From Vibrio mytili (GTDB lineage Bacteria; Pseudomonadota; Gammaproteobacteria; Enterobacterales; Vibrionaceae), in assembly GCF_000830505.1 (NCBI RefSeq), contig NZ_JXOK01000026.1:62001-126000 (forward strand): a stretch of 64,000 bases of DNA, given 5' to 3'. Below the pieces are notes generated by a model. That model was given only the letters and a program-made list of their open reading frames with translations, did not search any database and was not told the origin of the DNA. Both the position numbers and the translations under genes were made by a program. Below, one piece after another: positions 17,549-29,473 of the stretch; the stretch's first letter is position 1; every line of letters begins with the position of its first letter.

Positions 17549-18790
17549 ATGAAACAAAAAACGCTTGTAAGAGCGCTTGGGCTAACCCTTGCCCTAGCAC
17601 CGCTTGCTAGTATGGCTGCAGTGGAAAACGTGACTTACTTTGGCTACGCCAAATGGGGCAATATCTACACAGATAACGACGAACATAACGATGGCAAAGG
17701 CGAACGTAACGACGTGATTCGAGCAGGACAAGGTTATGGTAATTACCGTTTGGGTAACGAACTAAATTGGTGGGAAGCTGGTGTAAAAGCTGACGTATGG
17801 CAGCAAGGCGATGCGTACTTTGATACCACCCTGTACCTAGGAAGCGGCGAAAGCTGGGGTGACGTAAGCTTGATCCAAATGTGGTCAGCTGGTTACGGAC
17901 TGTTCGAAGGCCAAGAGGACGCTTCCGTCTGGGCGGGTGAACGTTTTTACCGCCGTCATGAAGTGCACATGATCGACATTAAATACTGGGATACTTCAAG
18001 TACCGGTATCGGTATTGAAAACTGGGATCTCGGTTTTGCTAAAGGCCATTTTGCGTGGATGGCTCCAAATTCGAGTGCAGATGGACGTAGCTTACACAAC
18101 CTGGATGCACGCTTGAGCAATATCGAATTAAGCGACAGTGCAGATCTTACCGTCGGTCTGAATTACGTTTTCACCCAAAACTCAAGCTATGACGAGAGTG
18201 ACATAACCACGTCTGGTGCGATGTTTTCTGCCCTTTATCGTCAAGCCTGGAACTATGGTTCAAACACGTTTGCATTCCAATACGGTACCGATGCGCTTGC
18301 GGGGGGCTTAATGAGTGCAGAAGGTGGTTCTAATCGTAAATACAGCACTGGAGTAGAACACGATGGTTACAGTTGGCGAATTTTTAATTCAGGTGATCTG
18401 AACATCAATGAAGATTTCCAAGTGATGTACTCCATCGCCTACCAAGACAATAACCTGGATAACAACGAAGGCGAAAAGTGGTTTAGCGTGGGAGCTCGAC
18501 CTCAATACAGCTGGACTCAATACATGGCGACCGCACTAGAAATGGGGTACGAGTCAGTAGAAGCACAAAACGGTGCTGGCACAAACGATATGTACAAAAT
18601 CACGCTGGCGCAGATGTTCCAAGCAGGCAAAGGAGTTTGGGCACGTCCGTCACTGCGTTTATTCGCAACTTACTCAGAAAAAACCGATGAATGGAATCGC
18701 GGTGGTGACGTTTATGGCGACTCACAAAGCATAGGCAAAAACGACGTAGATGAAGTGACATTCGGCTTTAACGTCGAAACCTGGTGGTAA
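17549..18790 (+). CDS. LamB-type carbohydrate-selective outer-membrane porin
   Basis: A 413-residue outer-membrane protein. A signal peptide ends at SMAAVENV, followed by the maltoporin-like N-terminus FGYAKWGNIYTDND, alternating beta-strand sequence, and the C-terminal FGFNVETWW with terminal aromatic residues used for outer-membrane insertion. Length and WAGERFYRRHEVHMIDIKYW (about residues 131-150) match the LamB family: the RFYRRHEVHMID constriction segment is conserved in maltoporins. Next to LacZ it is probably a galactoside channel. GGAG precedes the ATG. It heads a porin, MalM-like, lacZ operon with an operator upstream and a terminator after lacZ. Confidence 0.88.
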   Translation: MKQKTLVRALGLTLALAPLASMAAVENVTYFGYAKWGNIYTDNDEHNDGKGERNDVIRAGQGYGNYRLGNELNWWEAGVKADVWQQGDAYFDTTLYLGSGESWGDVSLIQMWSAGYGLFEGQEDASVWAGERFYRRHEVHMIDIKYWDTSSTGIGIENWDLGFAKGHFAWMAPNSSADGRSLHNLDARLSNIELSDSADLTVGLNYVFTQNSSYDESDITTSGAMFSALYRQAWNYGSNTFAFQYGTDALAGGLMSAEGGSNRKYSTGVEHDGYSWRIFNSGDLNINEDFQVMYSIAYQDNNLDNNEGEKWFSVGARPQYSWTQYMATALEMGYESVEAQNGAGTNDMYKITLAQMFQAGKGVWARPSLRLFATYSEKTDEWNRGGDVYGDSQSIGKNDVDEVTFGFNVETWW

Positions 18791-18860
18791 TACACCAAGG
18801 CTACTATTTTTGAACGCAATGGGGTGAGAGATTCGCTCACCCCGTAAAAGGACAAAACCG

Positions 18861-19736
18861 ATGAAACTAAAACCATTGGCAACTCTACTCATGGCACTGT
18901 CTCTTGGCGCATGCAGTAGCTTACCAGAACAAGCCTTTAATACTGACTTGAACACGCAGGCTTGTTGTTCAGCATTAGACGCGTTACCTCTGACCGCACT
19001 GTCGACGCCTTTCCACCAACAAGTGGTTATGGACGCCAATTTGCCAACATTAAGTACCGCAGTTTTATCTGGTTCAGAAACCGCCTCATCACAAGCACTT
19101 CCTGTAACGAGCTACCGAATTACAGCGGATACGCCTTTCTCGCTGTTAGTTCGTTCTTATATCGATAACGATGCTCTATTTGCTGCGAGTATTCGTATTT
19201 ATGATGGTAACTGGCAGTTAATTTCCAACTACTCAGCTGAAACTTTCGACTACCACACGATAGGAGTGCGGGGACTAGAACGTATTGAGAGAGTCGTCAC
19301 TATCAATCCACAACTTAATGGCGCGAAATACATTGTTATCGCGTCAGATAATGCTCTGCTTGGTACGGAGTTAACTCGCATTCATCCTGAACAAGTCTAC
19401 GCAGATTCACAAAATATTATTGGTAATAAGCAATTACCTCTCACTGCAGAATACCAACCATTTGGCGTGATTGACGTGACCACAAGTGTGTCGGACAACA
19501 ATGCGGTACTGACACTCTTGGCAGAACTCGGCAAGAACCCTGACGCTCAAAGACACGGAGAGGTGTCACTCGCATCAGTAACAGAATCACCACAAGCGTG
19601 GGCGCACTACCGGGAACAAATTGATGCGGCTTTGGAAGAGAACGACATAAAACAAGCAGCAGAAATCGCAAACAAAGCCGAGGAACAAGGCATTACCCAA
19701 GCAAAAGACTATCTCGTGAAGCAGTTAGCTAAATAG
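18861..19736 (+). CDS. MalM-like periplasmic lipoprotein
   Basis: A 291-residue protein with a lipoprotein signal peptide: the lipobox LSLGAC gives lipidated Cys18. The middle has beta-rich stretches similar to MalM, including FSLLVRSYIDN and LNGAKYIVIASDN. The end has a helical repeat-like segment (REQIDAALEENDIKQAAEIA) that corresponds to the C-terminus of E. coli MalM. MalM in the maltose operon is a periplasmic protein of uncertain role linked to the LamB porin. Here it sits between a LamB-type porin (70-base gap) and lacZ (83-base gap), so the porin/MalM pairing has been kept in a galactoside operon. Confidence 0.75.
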   Translation: MKLKPLATLLMALSLGACSSLPEQAFNTDLNTQACCSALDALPLTALSTPFHQQVVMDANLPTLSTAVLSGSETASSQALPVTSYRITADTPFSLLVRSYIDNDALFAASIRIYDGNWQLISNYSAETFDYHTIGVRGLERIERVVTINPQLNGAKYIVIASDNALLGTELTRIHPEQVYADSQNIIGNKQLPLTAEYQPFGVIDVTTSVSDNNAVLTLLAELGKNPDAQRHGEVSLASVTESPQAWAHYREQIDAALEENDIKQAAEIANKAEEQGITQAKDYLVKQLAK

Positions 19737-19810
19737 CGAGATAGATACAGAGATTTATTTATTACGTGCGTGATTAACGTAATGAAGCAAGACTAAAAAT
19801 AAAAAATTAA

Positions 19811-22912
<3,102 letters not shown>

Positions 22913-22950
22913 TGCTTTAAGTAAGGCACTCTAGACACCAAGGTCGACTC

Positions 22951-22983
22951 AATCCCCAAATACAGGTTTGGGGATTTTTTATT
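22951..22983 (+). terminator. Rho-independent terminator after lacZ
   Basis: AATCCCCAAA and TTTGGGGATT (22951-22960, 22967-22976) pair around a six-base loop and are followed by a run of T. This closes the porin-lacZ operon. Confidence 0.9.
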
Positions 22984-23100
22984 CAATTCAGCCCGTAATT
23001 AATACAAAACCTTGAAACACCGCCACTATTCTTATCTCACTAATTGAGTTCCTACTGCCTTCATAGTTAAATAGCTGAAATTAAAGATTCTGAGTTTCCT

Positions 23101-24108
23101 ATGGCTACCATCAAAGACGTCGCAAAAGAAGCGGGAGTATCAATTGCTACCGCATCACGCGTGATCAATAACGCCCCTCACACCAGTGAAACTGCCATTG
23201 TCGCAGTGAAAGAAGCAATGGAAAAACTGGGATATCGCCCGAATGCCAATGCCCGAGCTTTAGTTAGCAAATCTTCGAATGCGATCGGAGTGTTAGTCAA
23301 CGACGTCTCTGCCCCTTTTTTTGGCACCATGGTTAAAGCCATCGATACCATAGCTAGCGAGCTAGAAAAACAACTTCTTATTGGTAGTGGCTATCACGAT
23401 GCGATCAAAGAGCGTAACGCAATAAACCTGCTGATTAACAGCCAATGCGAGTCTTTAGTCGTTCACAGTAAAGGGATGAGTGACTCTGAGCTTTGCAAGC
23501 TAGCAAAGGAAATCCCGGGGATGGTGTTAATCAACCGTATTGTTCCGGAGATTGCATCTCGCTGTATTGCATTAGATAACCGAAGAGGCTCTTACATTGC
23601 TACCGAGCATTTAATACGCAACGGCCACAGACACATCGGCTACATTTGCTCCAGTCATGATATCGACGATGCACGTGACCGATGCGAAGGTTACCTAGAC
23701 GCTTTGCGTGACAACGGCATCGAAATCCGTGAAGAATATATTGAATATGGTGAACCCGATGAAACCGGTGGTGAGCAAGCCATCGTAAACCTGCTAGCGA
23801 AAAACGTTCCAATCACAGCCGTCGCTACCTACAACGATTACATGGCCGCGGGCTGTATGACACTGTTGCAAGAAAACGGCGTCAGAATTCCAGAAGATAT
23901 GTCAGTGATTGGTTTCGATGATGGTCACATCGCGCGTTACATATACCCTCGTCTTACAACAATACGTTACCCCATTCAAGTGATGGCAAATGAAGCGGTA
24001 AAGCTTTCGCTAAAACTAATAGACAAGGAATACATAGAAGAGACAGAATTTAAACTGTTCGTACCAATATTAGTGAGACGTTCTTCAGTAAGCTGCATTA
24101 TGTCTTGA
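23101..24108 (+). CDS. galR: GalR/GalS-type LacI-family repressor
   Basis: A 335-residue LacI-family protein closest in feel to E. coli GalS/GalR. The N-terminal helix-turn-helix is ATIKDVAKEAGVSIATASRV, followed by the hinge RPNANARALVSKSS. The periplasmic-binding-type core carries VNDVSAPFFGTMVKAID, GMVLINR, and near the end IIGFDD-like VIGFDDGHIARY and ILVRRSSV. GalR/GalS bind GTGnAAnCGnTTnCnC and release DNA on binding galactose. Four sites with that core occur in this region, upstream of the symporter, alpha-galactosidase, porin operon and gal remnant, so they are its likely targets. No such site is seen before its own gene. Confidence 0.88.
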   Translation: MATIKDVAKEAGVSIATASRVINNAPHTSETAIVAVKEAMEKLGYRPNANARALVSKSSNAIGVLVNDVSAPFFGTMVKAIDTIASELEKQLLIGSGYHDAIKERNAINLLINSQCESLVVHSKGMSDSELCKLAKEIPGMVLINRIVPEIASRCIALDNRRGSYIATEHLIRNGHRHIGYICSSHDIDDARDRCEGYLDALRDNGIEIREEYIEYGEPDETGGEQAIVNLLAKNVPITAVATYNDYMAAGCMTLLQENGVRIPEDMSVIGFDDGHIARYIYPRLTTIRYPIQVMANEAVKLSLKLIDKEYIEETEFKLFVPILVRRSSVSCIMS

Positions 24109-24244
24109 ACAGATTCAAATAACAAAACTCCTCTCAATTAGCGAGTGAAGAACAGAATTATTTTACTAAGCTTACTGTCCACATAAGTTGTTTTAGAGGA
24201 TGCTTACGTATGCCGAGAAAGTTGCACCTACAGTGCTTAGTTGG

Positions 24245-24269
24245 AAAAAAGGTGGGCATAGAACCCACC
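24245..24269 (-). terminator. Terminator of galM
   Basis: GGTGGG (24251-24256) and CCCACC (24264-24269) form a stem. On the minus strand it is followed by six T. It lies about 12 bases past the galM stop. Confidence 0.75.
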
Positions 24270-24280
24270 AAAAAGGCTAT

Positions 24281-25345
24281 CTAAAATTCAAACTGATACA
24301 CGGTCAGATGCTGATAGCAATCCCCGGAGCTCAACACCCCCTTGTTGAGTCCCCACTCTGGTTTATTTGGTCCATCAGGAAAGTATTGAGTTTCCAAAGC
24401 AAGACCGTCACAAAGTGTGTAGATTTTGCTTGCACCCGGCACCCCTGCTAAAAAGTTTCCTGAATAGAACTGAATAGCTGGTTTCGTGGTTTTGACCTTC
24501 ATCACGACATCTTCTTTCGGTGCCGTCAGGACCGCGGCAACAGACACACCATCGGTCACTTCAGGCTTGAGCACAAAGGCGTGATCGTAGCCACCAGCGG
24601 TTTTCTGATCCGGCTCGGTAAGAAATGAGTGGCCAATAGGTTTTGGCTCGGTGAAATCAAAACTGCTACCTAAAACCGACTTCTGTTCACCGGTAGGAAT
24701 TAACCGCGCATCCGTTGGCAAGTAATGTCCTGCACTAAGCTGCAGCGTATGCTCCAAACCTTTTGCGCTACTCGCCTCTCCCGCCAAGTTAAAGTAAGCG
24801 TGGTTAGTTAAGTTCACCGGAGATGTTTTATCGGTATTCGCTTCATAGACAATAACGAGCTCATTCTCGTCGGTTAGCGTATATACAACTTTAACATCGA
24901 GATTGCCTGGATAGCCTTGATCGCCATCAGGTGAGTGAAGCGCAAGAATTACTTCTTGATCGCTTTGCTCGACAATCTTCCAACGGCGTTTGTCGAACCC
25001 ATACAAACCTCCGTGGAGTGAGTTTTCACCGTTATTGACGTCAAGTTGATAAAGCTCTCCATCAATCTCAAATTGACCTTTCGCAATACGGTTGGCAAAA
25101 CGACCGACAACGGCACCAAAGTAAGCATCTTGCCTCATATGCTCTACCATATTTGGCGAGCGCAATAGTACTTCACGCTGTTCACCATCTAACGGCAGCG
25201 TACAGCTCAACCAAGTCGCGCCGATATCCATAAACGATGCGGTCATACCATTAGCATTAGTAAGATGAAACAGATTCGCCGCTTGACCGTCAAACGACGG
25301 AGTTTGCATCATCGACTGTTCTAGTTGTTCAAAATATGCTGTCAT
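24281..25345 (-). CDS. galM: Aldose 1-epimerase (mutarotase)
   Basis: A 354-residue galactose mutarotase converting beta- to alpha-D-galactose before the Leloir kinase. Family residues are present: GRFANRIAKGQF, NGENSLHGG with a catalytic His (about residue 105), NLTNHAYFNLAG with the second His (about 180), DHAFVL with substrate-binding Asp (about 250), and FYSGNFLAG near the end, with the active-site Glu in LALETQ. It was the last gene of a galE-galT-galK-galM operon whose first three genes are now fragments. The gene itself is intact, about 560 bases downstream of the old operator. Confidence 0.93.
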   Translation of the reverse strand: MTAYFEQLEQSMMQTPSFDGQAANLFHLTNANGMTASFMDIGATWLSCTLPLDGEQREVLLRSPNMVEHMRQDAYFGAVVGRFANRIAKGQFEIDGELYQLDVNNGENSLHGGLYGFDKRRWKIVEQSDQEVILALHSPDGDQGYPGNLDVKVVYTLTDENELVIVYEANTDKTSPVNLTNHAYFNLAGEASSAKGLEHTLQLSAGHYLPTDARLIPTGEQKSVLGSSFDFTEPKPIGHSFLTEPDQKTAGGYDHAFVLKPEVTDGVSVAAVLTAPKEDVVMKVKTTKPAIQFYSGNFLAGVPGASKIYTLCDGLALETQYFPDGPNKPEWGLNKGVLSSGDCYQHLTVYQFEF

Positions 25346-25438
25346 TATTTGCCTTTACAATACTTCAACCAGACCTGCGCCATTGCGCCATATAGAGCTT
25401 TACCAACATAAATCGACGCTTTTAAACCTGTTGCTACT
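25346..25438 (-). other. Spacer between galK remnant and galM
   Basis: Short stretch that would have been the galK C-terminal end or galK-galM junction. Nothing recognisable remains apart from the region before the galM start. Confidence 0.3.
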
Positions 25439-25560
25439 TTATGTAGCTTCTAACGTCAATTTCACCTTATCCACCAATGCAGGTGGAACGAGAGCGACGA
25501 TACAACCACCGAAGCCACCACCACCATTCATGCGTTTGACATCATGCGAATGCTGCTCTT
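25439..25560 (-). pseudogene. galK: Galactokinase remnant
   Basis: Only about 40 residues remain: [18 protein letters not shown], the conserved glycine-rich GHMP-kinase motif 3 of GalK (usual form [12 protein letters not shown]), followed by ALVDKVK. A stop follows a few residues later. Everything upstream, about 330 residues including the ATP-binding motif, is missing, and the fragment is joined directly to galT sequence. Confidence 0.8.
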
Positions 25561-25706
25561 TGTAGTGACAATCCATGGAGTAAGGGAAAGAACAATGGAA
25601 CAGGTTACCGTAGCAGCTGGTCAGCTTTTAGATAGCGACAGCCAAGCCGTCCAATAAGGGACAACCGCAACCCAATGTTCAGTTTCTACCGCTACGCGAG
25701 ATCCGT
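25561..25706 (-). pseudogene. galT: Galactose-1-phosphate uridylyltransferase remnant
   Basis: Two pieces survive. The first, GSRVAVETEHWVAVVPYWTAW, is the GalT segment that follows the active site. It is then shifted in frame and joined to a later piece, [18 protein letters not shown], corresponding to the GalT strand before its Fe/Zn-binding region. A TAA replaces a codon just before the second piece. The active-site HPH motif is gone, and the piece runs into galK sequence. Confidence 0.8.
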
Positions 25707-25845
25707 CTTTCAGTCCAGAAAAATGAATCAACGATTGGATATCAAGCTTAGCGAGTACCAAGTCCACAAACACTTCGTCACGAATATCGCCACTGATGTT
25801 CACTGAGCCAGGTTTAATCACACCAAGTCGATACGCCGAATTCTT
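25707..25845 (-). pseudogene. galE: UDP-glucose 4-epimerase remnant
   Basis: About 45 residues from the front of GalE remain: SGDIRDEVFVDLVLAKLD followed by SLIHFSGLK, matching the second Rossmann strand region of GalE (usual form GDIRN, then DTVIHFAGLK). The NAD-binding GGxGYIG start and everything after GLK are missing. The sequence passes straight into galT at GLK/DGSR without a stop, so an internal deletion fused the two genes. Confidence 0.8.
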
Positions 25846-25904
25846 TACTGGTTAAAAGTCTATCAACCAACACAGATTAAGATCCGTGATCAACCTCAAA
25901 TTAG

Positions 25905-25918
25905 TGTAAACGTTTCCA
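25905..25918. promoter_or_regulatory. GalR operator of the former gal operon
   Basis: TGTAAACGTTTCCA within GTGTAAACGTTTCCAC, differing at one base from the E. coli galO-external site (GTGTAAACGATTCCAC). It sits just upstream of the galE remnant, where the operon promoter would be. Confidence 0.8.
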
Positions 25919-26051
25919 CAGTAAATATAAAAACTTTATTTGGATTTGAATAAGAGTATCACCGTTAGATTCTATAGTTTAGGATTAAACAAGTTTTCAC
26001 TCTCACATCATGGAATAAAACTCAAATAAAAACTAAAATTACGCCATGATT

Positions 26052-26065
26052 TGTAATCGTTACCA
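26052..26065. promoter_or_regulatory. Possible second, divergent gal operator
   Basis: TGTAATCGTTACCA resembles the operator core with two symmetric changes and lies 147 bases from the main site. E. coli gal also uses paired operators for looping (at different spacing), so this may be a second GalR-type site, but it could be chance. Confidence 0.3.
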
Positions 26066-26258
26066 ATAAAAATACAGACTTGATGATGAATAGAAAGTCA
26101 AAAACTCAAAATAGAAATATTGTTCACAATTTATACTTTATTTGGCGTTAGAAATGCCAGCCGTGAGAGTTTTGGGAAAACTTTATCAGCACTTTTTCTA
26201 ATTTAGAAAACCATCAATATCTTCAGGTATGGCAAAGTTGTTGTGAAGAGCTAGTGCG

Positions 26259-26507
26259 ATGATTAATATCAATACAGAGACTTGGCCCGAATTTATCTTA
26301 CTGAAAGATGAAGAAACTCAAGTTAATCAATCTTATGATAAGGCTGTAGAAGATTTTGGAGCGATTCATAGGGCAAAAGTCATCGTATTCATTTGGAGAA
26401 ATGAATCACACAATGATACCCATTTTTCATACTTTGTGAGTTTGGCATGTCAGATTAGCTATAAGTTCGGTTATATCCAAACTCGTACTTATGCGCGAAA
26501 ACGATAA
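26259..26507 (+). CDS. Small hypothetical protein
   Basis: An 82-residue frame with mixed, soluble composition (ETWPEFILLKDEETQVNQS; KVIVFIWRNES). GAAGAG lies about 14 bases before the ATG, which is weak. It stands alone between the gal remnant and a small membrane-protein gene. No family recognised; it may be real. Confidence 0.35.
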   Translation: MININTETWPEFILLKDEETQVNQSYDKAVEDFGAIHRAKVIVFIWRNESHNDTHFSYFVSLACQISYKFGYIQTRTYARKR

Positions 26508-26619
26508 AGGATCAAAAGGCAGGCTACGACAAAAAGCGTCGAGACGTTTCAATCTTTGTTGTTCACCGACAGCAAAACCAAACCATTCGTCCAAGCCAAT
26601 TTATTTCAGACCAAGATAA

Positions 26620-26730
26620 TTATTTAAAACCAAGGTAATTCAGCTCTTCGAGAACCACCCAAATCAATACCAAACCAACGATCACCACGAGCATCATAAT
26701 GGCCTTTTCATCTTCTTTCATTCGATTCAT
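26620..26730 (-). CDS. 36-residue single-span membrane protein
   Basis: A very small protein: MNRMKEDEKAIMMLVVIVGL, then VLIWVVLEELNYLGFK. It has a charged N-terminus, one hydrophobic helix of about 18 residues, and an acidic/aromatic tail. GGGGAG lies nine bases before the ATG, a good ribosome site, which is the main reason to accept it. It precedes the mscS-like gene on the opposite strand. Function unknown. Confidence 0.5.
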   Translation of the reverse strand: MNRMKEDEKAIMMLVVIVGLVLIWVVLEELNYLGFK

Positions 26731-26978
26731 ACCAAGACTCTCCCCAAAACAAAGGAAACCCATTAAGATTAGCTAACACACTTGAATACAGCGAAATTTA
26801 GTGCCAATAGTGATACGTCATGCAAAATAATTCCGGCGAATTGCACTGATACACTGATGATGGTTATGGCAATACCAAATTTATAATGACTAGTCGTAAG
26901 GTTTAGGTGTTAACAAGACTTGGTTATAGTATGACTTAGGCTCTAAAAGCGACTTTCTTGATATCTGCGAGTAATAAA

Positions 26979-27571
26979 ATGAATGATTGGATTCAACTGG
27001 ATCAACTAAGCCCGTACCTCACAGAAGGTCGTTGGGGTACAAAATACTAATGGGGATCGTCGTTCTCATTGCTTACCGCATACTTAAGACAATCGCCAAC
27101 CGCGCGATCTTAAACATTGCATCCGCGAAACGCGTTAAAAAGGCGCGCGTGAGTTTTATCCAACGCTGCTTTAATGTCGCCCTTTTGTTCGTAACCGCAT
27201 CTATCTTCGCGGTTATTACCGGCATTGGCTATGGTGACGTCTCGCTCTTTATTTCATCTATCTTTGCGGTCTTAGGTGTGGCGTTTATCGCCCAGTGGTC
27301 GATACTTAGTAATATCACTGCCAGTTTTTTGATCTTCTTTGTGTTCCCCTATCGGGTCGGCGATCGGATTAAAGTGGTCGATAAAGATGAAGACATCAGT
27401 GGTGAGATCCAAGAGATCAGCATGTTTCACGTGTTGATCAAGCATGACAACGGTCACCTGATCACCTATCCGAACAACCAAATTCTGCAAAAAGCCGTTC
27501 TAAAACTGGCCAAAAGCAAACCCGTACCCGTCAAAACAGCGACTAGAATTTACACGCGGAGAAAAAAGTAG
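26979..27571 (+). pseudogene. Small MscS-family mechanosensitive channel, frameshifted near the start
   Basis: The main frame encodes a short MscS-type channel: two or three membrane helices, the pore-lining region LGVAFIAQWSILSNITASFL, then the beta domain with VFPYRVGDRIKV and TYPNNQILQ. The natural start is ATG 26979 (MNDWIQLDQLSPYL), whose frame hits a stop after GTKY. Adding one A to the AAAA at 27041-27044 joins it to KILMGIVVLIAY. Without this the channel could only start at a TTG (26987) or the ATG at 27051. About 195 residues if repaired, a normal size for minimal MscS proteins. Mechanosensitive channels release solutes on hypo-osmotic shock. Confidence 0.7.
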
Positions 27572-27579
27572 CCCCAAAC

Positions 27580-27592
27580 TTTACATTGTAAA
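27580..27592. promoter_or_regulatory. parS2 centromere site
   Basis: TTTACATTGTAAA, a match to the Vibrio chromosome-2 ParB2 site TTTACAnTGTAAA, in the gap between the convergent mscS-like and binding-protein genes. Confidence 0.75.
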
Positions 27593-27615
27593 GACTTGGA
27601 GCCATTTGTATTGGA

Positions 27616-29241
27616 TTACTGCTTGATGTACAGATCTTTTGAGTAAATACGCCCTTCTACGTTGTTCTTAGCAAAACCGCCAACGTTTGGCCGAACCAGT
27701 CTCGCCTGCATGTAGTAATAGATAGGAGCGATAGGCATATCTTCCGCAAGCAACTGCTCAGCTCGATCGTAGAGCCCTTGACGCTGTTTTTCATTTGTTG
27801 CAGCAAGCGCTTGTTTCATGGCTTGATCATACGCTTGGCTGCTGTATCGAGCAAAGTTCCCCGACGAGCCAGAACGCAACAAACTTAAAAACGTGGACGC
27901 TTCGTTGTAATCGCCACACCAAGACGCACGCATCACATCAAAATTACCTTGTTTCCTTGCAACCAAATAGGATTTCCACTCTTGATTTTCTAACTCGACA
28001 TCTGCCCCGAGATTTTTACTGACCATCGAAGCAATTGCCACTGCGATCGACTTATTGGCTTCACTGGTGTTATAGAGCAATTTGAATTTAAGTGGCTTGC
28101 TATCCCCGTACCCGGCTTGTTGGATGAGCTCTCTGGCTTTTTCATCGCGCTGTTGCTGTGTCCATTGGCTATACTTGGGCTGGGTCGCATCAAAACCCGC
28201 CGTGTATTTGTGGGCAAACGTGTATGCAGGCAGGTTCCCCACTTGAGTCACACCATTGGTCACCACATCTCGCATGATCGAGTAGGAAAACGCCTGGCGC
28301 ACTCTTACATCGTCAAACGGTGGTCGAGTCGTATTAAACGCGTAGTAATAAGTACACAGTAAAGGCACGGCTGTATAAGCCTCAGGGTAATCTTCTTTGA
28401 GCTTATGCGCCAAATTGGTAGGAACATCCGAAGTGATATCTACCTCACCAACTGCATAACGGTTAATAGACGCCTTTTGGTTCTCGAACGGTATGTACGT
28501 CACTTTAGTAAGATGTGTATTCTCGCTATCCCAATAATTCGGATTTTTCACCAATTCAATGCGTTCATTGATCACCCATTTATTTAGTACAAATGCACCG
28601 TTACCCACAAATTGACTAGGTTCACTCCAAGGCTTGTCATTGTGTTCCACCGTTGCTCGATGAACGGGCATCATCGATGTGTGTCCTGTCATCGCAACAA
28701 AATATGGAACTTGACTCTCCAGTTCAAAACGTAATGTGTGTTTGTCTACCGCAGTAATACCCAACGCAGTCAAAGGTTTCTTCCCATCAGCAACATCTGC
28801 AAGATTTTTTATATTGGTCATCTTCAGATACCAAACATTGGGAGATGCCAACTTAGGATCCACCGCTCGTCTGAGGCCATAGACAAAGTCATCCGCAGTA
28901 ACAGGATCGCCGTTCGACCACTTGGCATCTTTGCGCAGATGAAACACGAAAGTTTTGTTGTCATTGGTTTCCCAAGAGGTTGCAACCCCAGGCACGATAT
29001 TGCCTTCTCTATCCTGTATCACCAACCCTTCAAATAAATCACGTAATACGTGCATTTCAGGCAAACCTTCTGCTTTAGCAGGATCGAGTGTCGCGGCTTC
29101 AGCATCATTGGCACGGATCAATTGTTGAACGGGATCAAGTTGCACACCATTCGGTAATGCATCAGCGAATGCTGAAGCCGATAAACCGGTCGCTAACAAT
29201 GAAGAAATAATCAACCCTGACGAGGGTAATTTGATATCCAT
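27616..29241 (-). CDS. Peptide-binding protein, MppA/OppA type
   Basis: A 541-residue periplasmic solute-binding protein of the OppA family (SBP_bac_5). A signal peptide ends at SAFADALP. Conserved pieces follow: DAEAATLDPAKAEG, the lid DLFEGLVIQDREG, FHLRKDAKWSNGDPVTADDF, and NNVEGRIYSKDLYIKQ at the end. No membrane or ATPase genes are adjacent, so it must use a permease encoded elsewhere. It is divergent from mpaA, whose product removes meso-diaminopimelate from murein tripeptide; this suggests the MppA role (capture of L-Ala-D-Glu-mDAP) rather than general OppA, but sequence alone cannot decide. Confidence 0.85.
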   Translation of the reverse strand: MDIKLPSSGLIISSLLATGLSASAFADALPNGVQLDPVQQLIRANDAEAATLDPAKAEGLPEMHVLRDLFEGLVIQDREGNIVPGVATSWETNDNKTFVFHLRKDAKWSNGDPVTADDFVYGLRRAVDPKLASPNVWYLKMTNIKNLADVADGKKPLTALGITAVDKHTLRFELESQVPYFVAMTGHTSMMPVHRATVEHNDKPWSEPSQFVGNGAFVLNKWVINERIELVKNPNYWDSENTHLTKVTYIPFENQKASINRYAVGEVDITSDVPTNLAHKLKEDYPEAYTAVPLLCTYYYAFNTTRPPFDDVRVRQAFSYSIMRDVVTNGVTQVGNLPAYTFAHKYTAGFDATQPKYSQWTQQQRDEKARELIQQAGYGDSKPLKFKLLYNTSEANKSIAVAIASMVSKNLGADVELENQEWKSYLVARKQGNFDVMRASWCGDYNEASTFLSLLRSGSSGNFARYSSQAYDQAMKQALAATNEKQRQGLYDRAEQLLAEDMPIAPIYYYMQARLVRPNVGGFAKNNVEGRIYSKDLYIKQ

Positions 29242-29473
29242 ATTGTTTTTATTCTCCTAATACATCATGTTAAGCAAACGCTGTAATGTCTTATTCTATA
29301 CCCAATTCCATTCGTATGCAGAAATATGAGCATTGACGAGTATGAGGGCATCTAGCTAACCTAAACGAAAAATGAAATACTGAAAACGACTTCAAACTGG
29401 AAGATGCAAAGCGACTTTAACCCGCTCAGTTTGCCGTTAATTTAATTAATCGCTCGCACATTAGGAGAGCAAG

